Assembly: GCA_002437575.1 (NCBI GenBank)
Contig: DJQK01000099.1
Location: 1,847-36,587, forward strand
DNA: 34,741 nt
Direction: 5' to 3'
Source: Clostridiales bacterium UBA6388
GTDB lineage: Bacteria > Bacillota > Clostridia > Oscillospirales > Oscillospiraceae
Shown: piece by piece, positions 6,955 to 15,001 of the stretch
Layout of the letters: every line of letters starts with the position of its first letter
How positions within the stretch are numbered: position 1 is the stretch's first letter
The notes under the pieces: model-generated
Told to the model about the DNA's origin: nothing
The model's database searches: none
What the model saw: the letters and a program-made list of their open reading frames with translations, nothing else
Translations under genes and position numbers: made by a program

Positions 6955-7527
6955 ATGAAATGTAAACTCGCGGCCCTCTCCGCCGCTTTGCTTCTTTTGA
7001 CCGCCTGTTTTGCCAATACTGCGTCCACGCAGGAAATTTCCGCCGCACCTGTTTCTACGCTGGAAACGGAAGCTCCCATTTCACAGGCCGAAACGCAAGC
7101 AAAGGATATTGTGACGCTTCCCTCGGAGGAGCAGGGGATGAAACCTGTTGTGACGGAAGAACCTGTTCCGACAGAATTTCAGGACGAGCCGTATGACTAT
7201 CAGGCGGATATCGAGGAGGTCGTGAGCATCTCTTTGTCGCTTCCAAAGATCACGCTGGAATCGAGCGAGGCCACGGAAAAAATCAATGCCGTGTTTGAAA
7301 AGCTCCAGACAAATCTCTATGATTTCGCATCGTCAACGGTCTATGAAACGGCACAGGAGAAGCATTGTATCGGTTTTTTGGAGGGAAGCTACGCGGCGTC
7401 TTTATCCGACGGAATTCTTTCCATCACCTATACGCTGGAAGAGCGGTATTCTTCTGACGACGCTTCGATTGTACACGAAAATGTCTATCGCTTTGATGCA
7501 CTGACCGGCGAACAGCTGGACGCGTAA
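6955..7527 (+). CDS. Predicted lipoprotein with DUF4163/PdaC-like domain
   Basis: Protein of 190 residues with a lipoprotein signal peptide (MKCKLAALSAALLLLTAC; lipobox LTAC), then a Thr/Glu/Pro-rich linker to about residue 75. A compact domain follows (VVSISLSLPKITL...VYETAQ...YAASLSDGILSITYTLEERY...ENVYRFDALTGEQL) resembling the DUF4163 domain found in PdaC and RsiV. Cell-surface location is inferred; no enzyme residues are recognisable. ATG 6955 is chosen because GAGGTG lies 6 bases upstream; a GTG at 6946 overlaps that site. It probably forms a transcription unit with rlmD, with parS in the 30-base gap. Confidence 0.75.
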   Translation: MKCKLAALSAALLLLTACFANTASTQEISAAPVSTLETEAPISQAETQAKDIVTLPSEEQGMKPVVTEEPVPTEFQDEPYDYQADIEEVVSISLSLPKITLESSEATEKINAVFEKLQTNLYDFASSTVYETAQEKHCIGFLEGSYAASLSDGILSITYTLEERYSSDDASIVHENVYRFDALTGEQLDA

Positions 7528-7528
7528 T

Positions 7529-7544
7529 TGTTTCACGTGAAACA
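7529..7544. promoter_or_regulatory. parS: parS centromere site (ParB binding)
   Basis: TGTTTCACGTGAAACA is a perfect 16-bp palindrome matching the conserved bacterial parS consensus. It sits between the lipoprotein stop (7527) and the rlmD ribosome site, about 2.4 kb from dnaA, as expected for origin-proximal ParB loading sites. parA and parB are not in the window. Confidence 0.95.
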
Positions 7545-7557
7545 CGGAGAAAAACAG

Positions 7558-8910
7558 ATGCAGAAACATGAAACCTACCGTGTAGAGATCACCGGCCTGA
7601 CCGCGGAAGGCGCGGGCGTGGCGCGGATCAATGGACAGGTCGTCTTTGTTCCCAACGTCATTCCGGGAGAAACGTGCCAAATCAAAATCGACCATATCGG
7701 GAAAACCTGCGCCTATGCGTCCCTTTTGCGCGTCGAAAAGCCGTCAGCGCACCGTGTAACGCCGGAATGCGAGCACTTCGGTCAATGCGGCGGCTGCGTC
7801 TTCTGGCACATGGATTATGAATGCGAGCTTGAACAGAAGAAAAAACGCGTGCAGGACGCAATCACACGCATCGGCGGCGTGAGCTTTCCGGACATGCAGA
7901 TCACCGGCAGCGACAGCATCTACGCCTACCGCAACAAGGTCCAGTTCCCCGTTCAGCCGCAAAACGGCCGCGCCGCCGCCGGATTTTACCGCGCGGGAAG
8001 TCACAGTGTCATTCCCATTACGACCTGCCTGATCCAGCCCGAGAGCGCCGGAAAGATCCGCGAGGCCGTCCTTTCGTGGATGTTGCAGGAAAAAATCCCG
8101 GCGTACGACGAAAAAACGCACACCGGCCTCGTCCGGCACATCTATCTTCGCTGCGGCAAGGAAACCGGAGAAGTCCTCGTCTGTCTCATCGTAAACGGAA
8201 AAAAACTCCCGAAAGCAAAGCAGCTCGTCCAAACACTTCTGGCCGCAGAACCCGCCATCACAGGCATTCTTGTAAACTATAACACGAAAAAAAGCAACGT
8301 TATTCTCGGCGAACGCTTTGAAACGCTCTATGGCGAGGGGTATCTCACGGACCGACTTCTCGGTCTTACCTTCCGCCTCTCCCCTGCGGCATTTTATCAG
8401 GTCAATCACGATCAGGCCGAGCGGCTCTATGAAAAAGCCATCGAATTTGCCGCTCTCACCGGGACGGAGACTGCGCTGGATCTTTACTGCGGCAGCGGCA
8501 CAATCACACTGTGTCTGGCCCGCCACGTCAAAAAGGTCTACGGCGTGGAGATCGTCGACACCGCGATTCAAGACGCGAAGGAAAACGCAAAGAGAAACCA
8601 TATCACAAACGCCGAATTCTTCTGCGCCGACGCCGGTCAAGCCGCACAACGCTTCGCGCAGGAGGAGATCCGGCCCGACGTCATCATCATCGACCCGCCG
8701 CGAAAGGGCGTAAGCGAAGACGTGATCGAGGCCATGGCCCAGATGGCCCCCAGCCGCATCGTCTACGTCTCCTGCGACCCCGCCACGCTTGCACGCGATA
8801 TCGCAAAACTTTGCGAAAAGGGCTATGCGGCCAGAAAAGCCCACGCCTTCGACCTGTTCCCCAGATGCGCCCATATTGAGACCATCGTTCTGCTCACAAA
8901 AGCCCTCTAA
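7558..8910 (+). CDS. rlmD: 23S rRNA (uracil-C5)-methyltransferase RlmD/RlmCD
   Basis: SAM-dependent enzyme making 5-methyluridine in 23S rRNA (U1939 in RlmD; U747 and U1939 in Gram-positive RlmCD). It has a TRAM domain at 1-58, a [4Fe-4S] cysteine set (Cys71, Cys77, Cys80, with Cys157), the SAM motif LDLYCGSGT near 307-315, IIDPPRKG near 377-384 and the catalytic Cys406 in VYVSCDPATLARD. It has 450 residues, normal length. An in-frame TTG start would read through parS (FHVKH), but ATG 7558 has GGAGA seven bases upstream and fits the family N-terminus. It ends just before a strong bidirectional terminator. Confidence 0.95.
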   Translation: MQKHETYRVEITGLTAEGAGVARINGQVVFVPNVIPGETCQIKIDHIGKTCAYASLLRVEKPSAHRVTPECEHFGQCGGCVFWHMDYECELEQKKKRVQDAITRIGGVSFPDMQITGSDSIYAYRNKVQFPVQPQNGRAAAGFYRAGSHSVIPITTCLIQPESAGKIREAVLSWMLQEKIPAYDEKTHTGLVRHIYLRCGKETGEVLVCLIVNGKKLPKAKQLVQTLLAAEPAITGILVNYNTKKSNVILGERFETLYGEGYLTDRLLGLTFRLSPAAFYQVNHDQAERLYEKAIEFAALTGTETALDLYCGSGTITLCLARHVKKVYGVEIVDTAIQDAKENAKRNHITNAEFFCADAGQAAQRFAQEEIRPDVIIIDPPRKGVSEDVIEAMAQMAPSRIVYVSCDPATLARDIAKLCEKGYAARKAHAFDLFPRCAHIETIVLLTKAL

Positions 8911-8916
8911 AACGAA

Positions 8917-8949
8917 AAATCCCCCGAAACCAGCGGTTTCGGGGGATTT
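8917..8949. terminator. Bidirectional intrinsic terminator between rlmD and the SLH gene
   Basis: Perfect 15-bp stem (8917-8931/8935-8949) with a three-base loop, flanked by A-rich and T-rich sides. It lies between two convergent genes and can serve both strands. Confidence 0.92.
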
Positions 8950-8962
8950 CTTTATGCAATCG

Positions 8963-11900
8963 TTACTGTTTCAAAAACCGCTCGATCAGCACGGCAATCT
9001 GCGCTCTGGTCGCAAGACCTTTTGCCGAGAGCGTCGTTTTGCGCACACCGGTCAGAAGCCCCGTCTGGAGCGCCCAGTTGACCGCCTCGCGGGCAAACGC
9101 GGAGACCTGCCTGCCGTCTGCAAAGCGGCTCGTCTGATCGTCTGCCGCGGGAAGGTTTTGTTTGAGCGACGCATAGCGGTAGAGGATCGTGACAAGCGCC
9201 TCGCGCGTAACAGGCTCGTTGGGCGCAAACGCCGTTTCACTCACACCGGTCACAATCCCGCGGTCATAGGCCCAGTGGACGGCCTGTGCGTACCAACTGC
9301 CGGAAACCACATCGGTAAACGGACTCGTCTTCGCGCTGGGCTGACCGGCCATTCGCCAGAGGATCGTCACCAGCATGGCCCGCGTCATCGGCGCGTCGGG
9401 GCTGAAGGTGTGGGCGGACGTGCCGTTCATGAGCCCATTTTTGAGCGCCGAACGAACCGCCTCATAGTACCAGCTGCCCGCCGTGAGATCGCTGAACTGC
9501 GAAGCCGAAGCGCCCAGCCCAGAACCGCTGCCAGCCGCCGCGATACCCGCGATCAAGCTGCCCGAAGCGCCCGGAATAGCCGGTTCTGCGCCGGTCTTCG
9601 TGATGACATACGTGCCGCCATGCGTCGTATCAAAGGAAACGTTCGTTCCATTGAATACCGCGCCCTCGATCTCAACGTTGTTATGCGTAACTGTGCCGCT
9701 TGTAAACGTGCAGGGCAGTTTGACGGTTACCTTTTTGAGCGGGCTCTGCATCGTAAAGACGATGGAATCCGCGTTCGATCGGTTGACATCGACCGTCGCG
9801 TCAAAGCCTTCCGGTTCAGCTTCACGTGCCGCAAACAGCGCGATGGCCTGCGTAGAAGTCTGCGTCTCCGGGAAGGAGAACGTCGCAAGCACCTCGTCCG
9901 TGCCATCATCACAGACGCGATAGGTCTTTCCGTTCAGAGATTCTTCCGGAATCTGATACGAGTTGGTCAGCGAATTGGAGAGTCTGTCGCCATCCGTTGT
10001 GTTTAACTGATCATAAGAATAGCCATTCTGGACGATCTCTTTCTTGCTGCTATCATATTGCGCCATCGGATAGAAGGACGTTCCGCTTTCGCCTCTGTTT
10101 CGAGAATCAGGGCCTGCCTCGTTTTCGTGTTCAAAGTAGTTGCCCGGGATATACCACCAGCGGCCGGAACGGTTGTTCACATCCAAATCGTTGTCAATAA
10201 ACACATTTCCACGGACATAGACGGCAAACGTGTTCGTATACTGGAAGCCGCCAAAGGACTTCACGTAAATCGCCGTATTATTGTGCTCAAAGCGCGAGCC
10301 GGTCGCGTCGGTATTGATGCCGTTGTCGTAGCTATCGGCGATATCGACGTACCAGCCAATATCGTTATAGCGATAGATGTTATTCCGGCCCAGCAGACGG
10401 CTTCCTACCGTCCACACGACGGCCTGCTTGTAGCCCTCGAACGTGCAGTTCACGGAATTGCCCCTTCCGCTGCCATAGAGCGCGTAGTTGGGAGTAGTGC
10501 CATCCGAACAAGTTGCGCTATAGTTTTCCGTATACTTTGTATCGTCTTCCTGATAATTCGCACCGCGGAAATCGATATTCTCCACCGAGACCGTGTCGCA
10601 GTTGGAATCAATGCCGCCCTTCAGAATCGTGCGGTTATAAGGACCATCGCTATTACCCTGAAGGATCACGATCACCCGGCCCTTCGTCTCTTCCGGAATC
10701 TCAATTGTGCCTTCGTATTCCTTAGCATCGAGATTGACGAAAATATAGAGAGGCTTATCAACGCCTTCGGTATTGCCTTCAATTTTGGTCTTGAGCGCCT
10801 CATTCAGCGCACTGACGCTCTCAACATTGCTAATGACTTCCTGCCTCGCATTCACGCGCTCAGAATAGCAGCTGACCGAATACGTAGTCTCGCCAACAGT
10901 GCAGGACGCAGTGATCGTCCACGTTCCAACCATGTCGCTCGTCAGCGTCAAGGAGTACGTACCGTCAGCATTTGTCTTCCAAGCATCATCAGACGCGGTG
11001 TCATTGCCGCGAGTCGGCGTTTGCATGGAAAGTTCCGAAATACTGAATTTTGTTGTATCAACAGCAGTTTCCGTATACCCCTCCGTCGACTTGACGAAGA
11101 AGCAGGGCTTGAAGGTTTCGGTCGTCTGCTCGGTGCTCGGGCCGGTGAAGCGGCTGCTGGTCGCAACGGTATAGTCCCTGCTGTCCGTTTGCAGACCGAT
11201 GCCGAAATAGACCTGATCGCCGGAAGCATTCGTAACGCCCGGCAGCAGAACCGGCTCACCCGGCCGCCCCGCAGAAGGCGCGTTGACCGAAACGCCATCC
11301 GCCGAGAAGGTCACCTTGTACGTGACAGTTTTGTACGCAGTATCAGGATCATTGACAAACTTTTGCTGAACCTTCACTTCAACCCACGGCTCGCCGGAAA
11401 GCCCAGCCGGACAAGTGACCGTCAGACCGTGTCCACGATCATCCGAGTCAGAGCCTCTGTTAAAGGTCTCAGTCTTAATGCCTTCGTCGCTCTTCTGAAT
11501 ATCTCCAATTTCGGTGACAAAGCTGAATTCTGCCGTCAGATAAACGGTCACAGACGTCTTGCCATCATACTGCACATCGGCCTCAGTTTTGTCCGCAAGT
11601 GTCAGAGCAGTAGACAGAGACTTGGTCTCAGAACTGAACCAGCCAACGTCAGACGAGTGAACAAAGACGCGTGTTTCGTAATCTGTTCCCGTAACAGTTG
11701 CTTTGAATAAAGGCATATCGGCTGTGGCCAATCTGGTATTCCAGATATAATAGCCGTCGGTTTCCGAAAGCGAGACCCACTTCAGTTCGCCGGTCTTGGC
11801 TTCAGACAGAGACAGTCCACCGCCTGTGATCTGCGTCCCTTCCGTCTCTGCGGTATACACGCGGAAGTAATACGTCTCTCCAAAGCTCGCGTCAAAACTC

Positions 11901-12040
11901 TTCACCCGCGTTCCTGTCGCCGTTCCATCTGCACCGCAGAGTTCAAAGTACAATGGCTCCCCATTATCTGCCAGAACCGCCGTAGGCAGAAGCCCGCAGA
12001 GCAGCGTCAAGCAGAGCAGCAAACAAAATACCCGTTTCAT
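8963..12040 (-). CDS. Secreted beta-helix protein with three C-terminal SLH domains
   Basis: Surface protein of 1025 residues. It has a signal peptide (MKRVFCLLLCLTLLCGLLPT, predicted cleavage after AVLA at 24), then an immunoglobulin-like/beta-rich N-terminal half. A right-handed beta-helix-like segment follows around 430-660 (repeated short N/G-rich strands such as VENIDFRGAN, SRFEHNNTAIYV, YVRGNVFIDNDLDVNN). Three SLH repeats lie at about 835-1025 (FSDLTAGSWYYEAV, FTDVVSGSWYAQAV, FADGRQVSAFAREAV). SLH domains anchor proteins to pyruvylated wall polymers. No catalytic site is recognisable, so glycan binding or pectate-lyase-like activity is only possible. The start at 12040 has AGGAGG upstream; the longer frame lacks a site. 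Confidence 0.85.
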   Translation of the reverse strand: MKRVFCLLLCLTLLCGLLPTAVLADNGEPLYFELCGADGTATGTRVKSFDASFGETYYFRVYTAETEGTQITGGGLSLSEAKTGELKWVSLSETDGYYIWNTRLATADMPLFKATVTGTDYETRVFVHSSDVGWFSSETKSLSTALTLADKTEADVQYDGKTSVTVYLTAEFSFVTEIGDIQKSDEGIKTETFNRGSDSDDRGHGLTVTCPAGLSGEPWVEVKVQQKFVNDPDTAYKTVTYKVTFSADGVSVNAPSAGRPGEPVLLPGVTNASGDQVYFGIGLQTDSRDYTVATSSRFTGPSTEQTTETFKPCFFVKSTEGYTETAVDTTKFSISELSMQTPTRGNDTASDDAWKTNADGTYSLTLTSDMVGTWTITASCTVGETTYSVSCYSERVNARQEVISNVESVSALNEALKTKIEGNTEGVDKPLYIFVNLDAKEYEGTIEIPEETKGRVIVILQGNSDGPYNRTILKGGIDSNCDTVSVENIDFRGANYQEDDTKYTENYSATCSDGTTPNYALYGSGRGNSVNCTFEGYKQAVVWTVGSRLLGRNNIYRYNDIGWYVDIADSYDNGINTDATGSRFEHNNTAIYVKSFGGFQYTNTFAVYVRGNVFIDNDLDVNNRSGRWWYIPGNYFEHENEAGPDSRNRGESGTSFYPMAQYDSSKKEIVQNGYSYDQLNTTDGDRLSNSLTNSYQIPEESLNGKTYRVCDDGTDEVLATFSFPETQTSTQAIALFAAREAEPEGFDATVDVNRSNADSIVFTMQSPLKKVTVKLPCTFTSGTVTHNNVEIEGAVFNGTNVSFDTTHGGTYVITKTGAEPAIPGASGSLIAGIAAAGSGSGLGASASQFSDLTAGSWYYEAVRSALKNGLMNGTSAHTFSPDAPMTRAMLVTILWRMAGQPSAKTSPFTDVVSGSWYAQAVHWAYDRGIVTGVSETAFAPNEPVTREALVTILYRYASLKQNLPAADDQTSRFADGRQVSAFAREAVNWALQTGLLTGVRKTTLSAKGLATRAQIAVLIERFLKQ

Positions 12041-12052
12041 GATATGTCCTCC

Positions 12053-12073
12053 TTTTTGGTCACTTACCAAAAA
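12053..12073 (-). promoter_or_regulatory. Hairpin abutting the SLH gene ribosome-binding site
   Basis: TTTTTGGT/ACCAAAAA form a perfect 8-bp stem with a 5-base loop (12053-12060/12066-12073) that touches the AGGAGGA of the SLH gene. It could modulate translation or bind a regulator; function unknown. Confidence 0.45.
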
Positions 12074-12111
12074 TATATCACAAAACGGGTAGCGATTGTT
12101 ATGCAGAAAGC

Positions 12112-13551
12112 TTAATTTATCTCATTTTCCAGCGCATAAACGCCGCATTGCAGCGCCGCCTCGACCGGCTGTCCGCCAAGCTCGCCCTTTCCCGAGATCA
12201 CCCACTCGCCCACGCACGCGATGGTCGAGCGCACCTCGATGGCCCCGGCCCAGACGCCCTGCTGCAAGTCGGGCATACGATAGACCTCGTACAGAGCCTC
12301 CGGCTTATCTCCCAGATAGCTGACAGAAAGAACGGTATTTGTCAAAAGCCCCGCCAGCTCCGGCACAGCCTCCACGCCGTCTGCGTCCGCCTTCTGCCGG
12401 CAGATGACCGGCATATAGTGCTCCGTGATCTGATCGTCCGGCGTATAGCCGCGCGAGCCGTGCTGGTTGGCGCGAATTTCCGATTTCCCCGGCCAGAAGC
12501 GCACAACGGCGAAGAAATACTGCTCGTCCTGTCCGTCACCGTCGAGATCATAGAGAAACGGCGCCATAAATGGGATCGAATCGCCGTCGTAGGCCGTCAC
12601 CTCGACCGGCTCGAGCGTTTGCAGGGAAACGGTTTTTACCGGCTGCGTCTGTTCGGTAACGGCCGCAGCTTCCTCCGGGAAATTCCGCCCCAGCGCAAAC
12701 CCCGCCGCCCCGAAGACAAGCCCGCCCGCCAGCGCCGCGCAGCAGATCCGTGTCTTCCATCTGCGCACCGATTTTGCCGCGCCGCCGCACCAGACGCACC
12801 CGCCGCCGGGCGTCCTGTTTCCGCAAAGACCGCAAGGCTGCGGCGAAATTTCCGGCGGCAGCTGCTTTATGAGCGCATCGACCGAAGCGTACCGCTGCGA
12901 AACGTTCGTGCTCGTGCAGCGCCGGACAATGCGCCCGAACCGGCCAGACGCGAGCTGCACCGAAGGGTGCTCCCCGGTCAGCATGACGTTCAGCAAAACG
13001 CCCAGCGCAAAAATATCCGCCCGCACATCGCACCGCGCAAAGCCAAACTGCTCCGGCGCGGCATACCCGGCCGTGCCCAGAAGGCGCGTGTTCGTGTCCG
13101 GGTTTCCCAGGACCTGCGCCGCAGCGTCCAGATCCAGAAGCACCACACGCCCTTGCTTTGTCAGCAGGATATTTTCGGGCTTGACGTCGCGGTGGACAAA
13201 CCCGAGCCGGTGCAGCACCGAAAGCGCCTTGCAGACCTCGTGCAGGATCGCGCACGCCTGCTTGTCTGTCAGAAGCGTCCGTTTGAGAACATCGGACAAA
13301 AGCATCCCATCCACAAATTCCTCGAGCGAAACCGTGTCGCCGTCCACTTCCTCAACAGAAAAAATTTTCGCCAGCTGTTCGCACGAAACGTCCAAAAGCC
13401 GCGCCGCCAGCGGGAAATCGCCGTCATACCGCCGCAGGACCGCATCGTTTCCGTCCGCGTCCTTTACCAGCCAGAGCCGGTTTTCCCGCCTTCCAAGCGG
13501 TTTTTCGATCGTCCAGCCGCGCGAGGCCGCGTATTTTTGCGCATCAAACAT
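12112..13551 (-). CDS. Membrane Ser/Thr protein kinase (Hanks type), divergent ATP site
   Basis: Protein of 479 residues. The kinase domain (about 1-230) has the catalytic loop HRDVKPENILL (120-130), a metal-binding DLD (140-142) in place of DFG, and APEQ (165-168). The glycine-rich loop is not recognisable and the usual VAIK lysine position reads AVLRRY, so ATP binding may be altered. Four cysteines (240, 243, 252, 255) suggest a small zinc knuckle. One transmembrane helix lies at about 269-288, then an exported C-terminal domain (DLDGDGQDEQYFF) that may sense a ligand. The start at 13551 has GGAG upstream; a much longer open frame beyond it overlaps the divergent HTH gene and is rejected. 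Confidence 0.82.
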   Translation of the reverse strand: MFDAQKYAASRGWTIEKPLGRRENRLWLVKDADGNDAVLRRYDGDFPLAARLLDVSCEQLAKIFSVEEVDGDTVSLEEFVDGMLLSDVLKRTLLTDKQACAILHEVCKALSVLHRLGFVHRDVKPENILLTKQGRVVLLDLDAAAQVLGNPDTNTRLLGTAGYAAPEQFGFARCDVRADIFALGVLLNVMLTGEHPSVQLASGRFGRIVRRCTSTNVSQRYASVDALIKQLPPEISPQPCGLCGNRTPGGGCVWCGGAAKSVRRWKTRICCAALAGGLVFGAAGFALGRNFPEEAAAVTEQTQPVKTVSLQTLEPVEVTAYDGDSIPFMAPFLYDLDGDGQDEQYFFAVVRFWPGKSEIRANQHGSRGYTPDDQITEHYMPVICRQKADADGVEAVPELAGLLTNTVLSVSYLGDKPEALYEVYRMPDLQQGVWAGAIEVRSTIACVGEWVISGKGELGGQPVEAALQCGVYALENEIN

Positions 13552-13579
13552 TGATTTTCTCCAATTTCTGAGATATGAT
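13551..13579 (+). promoter_or_regulatory. Promoter of the HTH gene
   Basis: TTGATT (13551-13556), 17 bases and TATGAT (13574-13579). Its -10 is the left arm of the inverted repeat at 13574-13591. Confidence 0.65.
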
Positions 13580-13591
13580 ACGTATATCATA
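13574..13591. promoter_or_regulatory. Operator-like inverted repeat shared by two divergent promoters
   Basis: TATGATA-CGTA-TATCATA, a perfect 7-bp inverted repeat whose arms are the -10 elements of the plus- and minus-strand promoters. It suits binding by the adjacent HTH protein. Confidence 0.55.
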
Positions 13592-13614
13592 CGCGGTAGG
13601 AGGACAAAATGCAA
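13586..13614 (-). promoter_or_regulatory. Promoter of the kinase gene
   Basis: On the minus strand TTGCAT (13609-13614), 17 bases and TATGAT (13586-13591). The -35 overlaps the start codon of the divergent HTH gene. Confidence 0.55.
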
Positions 13615-14034
13615 GAAAAAACGACGGGTGAACTGGAGCGGGAGCTGTCTTCCTGCGCATCGTTTCGGGACTTTGTGCGCGATCATCCCGATCTTGGCTG
13701 TCCGATGGAGCTGCACGAGCAGCTCGAACGCGCGATCGAGAAAAGCGGAATGCGCCGGGCAGAGGTTTTGCAGCGCAGCGGCCTGAACGCGATCTATGGC
13801 TATCAGGTCCTTTCGGGCAAGCGCCGTCCCAGCCGCGATGTGCTTTTGTGCCTTTGCCTCGGCCTTCGAATGCAGCCCGAACAGGCGCAGGCGCTCCTGA
13901 AATCCACCGGCTACGCGCCGCTCTATGTCAAAAACCGCCGCGACAGCGCGATCTATTACGCCCTGCGCCACGGACACAGCGCCGTAACGCTCAACCAGAC
14001 CCTCTTCGACCTCGAAGAGCCCACGTTATTATAA
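13609..14034 (+). CDS. Helix-turn-helix protein paired with the kinase
   Basis: Protein of 141 residues with an XRE-like helix-turn-helix around 38-80 (HEQLERAIEKSGMRRAEVLQ, then GLNAIYGYQVLSGKRRPSRD). A helical tail ends in YAPLYVKNRRDSAIYYALRHGHS. No membrane segment is seen. A strong GGAGG precedes ATG 13609. It is divergent from the kinase with shared promoter DNA, so the two are probably one regulatory unit; phosphorylation of this protein by the kinase is possible but not shown. It ends before a strong bidirectional terminator. Confidence 0.8.
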   Translation: MQEKTTGELERELSSCASFRDFVRDHPDLGCPMELHEQLERAIEKSGMRRAEVLQRSGLNAIYGYQVLSGKRRPSRDVLLCLCLGLRMQPEQAQALLKSTGYAPLYVKNRRDSAIYYALRHGHSAVTLNQTLFDLEEPTLL

Positions 14035-14052
14035 CAGCCCGCTTTCTCTGAA

Positions 14053-14098
14053 ATCAAAAAAGTTCTGCATACCTTCGGGTATGCAGAACTTTTTTGAT
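14053..14098. terminator. Bidirectional terminator with UUCG loop
   Basis: Perfect 21-bp stem (14053-14073/14078-14098) with a TTCG tetraloop and A/T runs on both flanks. It serves the HTH gene and the convergent metF. Confidence 0.95.
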
Positions 14099-14103
14099 AG
14101 ATA

Positions 14104-14985
14104 TTACTTGAGGCCGGCCTGCTCGAGCAGAGCGGGAACCTTGGATTCCCAGCCGAGGGACATGATATGCACGCCCTGGCAGTACGGCTTGCACTCGCGG
14201 ATGATCCGCGCGGCGATCTCGACGCCGGTGATACCGGCCTTCGTGCGTTCCTTGTCGGCCTGAAGCTCGGCGATCAGCTCGTCGGGGATATGCACGCCCG
14301 CGACGTTGTTGTTCATGAACTTGCACATACCGGCAGACTTCGGGATGATGATGCCGACCTGCACGGGCTTGCCGAACTGCTTGGCCTGTTCCATGAACTT
14401 GATGAACTTTTCGGGCTCAAAGACAGCCTGCGTCTGGAAGAACTCGGCGCCGGCCTTGACCTTGCGCTCCATCTTCACGAGCTGCGCGTCGACAGAATCC
14501 GAGCACGGAGACACGACTGCGCCCTTTGCAAACTTCGGAGCCTCGCCGACCAGCTCGTTGCCGCCGAGATCCTTGCCGGTCTCGAGAAGACTTGCGGCAT
14601 GGAGCAGGGACACGGAGTCCAGGTCAAATACGGGCTTTGCCTGCGGATGGTCGCCCAGCTTGGTGTGGTCGCCCGTGAGGCAGAGGATGTTGTCGATACC
14701 CAGCATGGCCGCACTCAGCAGGTCAGACTGCAAAGCGATGCGGTTGCGGTCGCGGCAGGTCAGCTGGAAGATCGGGGTAAGGCCCGCGTCCTTCAGCACC
14801 TTACACGTGGCAAGGCCGCCCAGACGCATGACGGAGGACTGGTTGTCGGTGACGTTCACATAGTGCACGCCCTGGAGATATTCCTTCGCCTCTTCGACCA
14901 GACCGTCGATATGAATTCCCTTGGGAGGGCCGATCTCGGCAGAAACTACAAATTCACCGTTGTTAAACAGGTCCGTAATTCTCAT
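14104..14985 (-). CDS. metF: Methylene-tetrahydrofolate reductase MetF
   Basis: Flavoprotein that reduces 5,10-methylene-THF to 5-methyl-THF. The 293 residues begin MRITDLFNNGEFVVSAEIGP. The family strand FVVSAEIGPPKG, the folate/FAD regions YVNVTDNQSS and LTCRDRNRIALQSDLLSA, and NILCLTGDHTKLGDHPQAKPVFDLDS are visible. It follows metV after 16 bases, with a ribosome site (AGGAGTGATG), and is the last gene of rnfC2-metV-metF. The cluster is of the kind known from acetogens, in which MetF works with MetV and RnfC2 using NADH. Whether the host is an acetogen cannot be told here. Confidence 0.95.
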   Translation of the reverse strand: MRITDLFNNGEFVVSAEIGPPKGIHIDGLVEEAKEYLQGVHYVNVTDNQSSVMRLGGLATCKVLKDAGLTPIFQLTCRDRNRIALQSDLLSAAMLGIDNILCLTGDHTKLGDHPQAKPVFDLDSVSLLHAASLLETGKDLGGNELVGEAPKFAKGAVVSPCSDSVDAQLVKMERKVKAGAEFFQTQAVFEPEKFIKFMEQAKQFGKPVQVGIIIPKSAGMCKFMNNNVAGVHIPDELIAELQADKERTKAGITGVEIAARIIRECKPYCQGVHIMSLGWESKVPALLEQAGLK

Positions 14986-15001
14986 CTTTCATCACTCCTG
15001 A

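Noticed and set aside
7744..8874. Long minus-strand frame opposite rlmD
   Set aside because: Shadow of GC-rich codon use in rlmD; the rlmD catalytic motifs are intact.
10058..11710. Long plus-strand frame opposite the SLH/beta-helix gene
   Set aside because: The opposite strand encodes a signal peptide and three SLH repeats; this frame shows no domain.
13552..13977. N-terminal extension of the kinase frame
   Set aside because: It overlaps the divergent HTH gene completely, and GGAG precedes the internal ATG at 13551.
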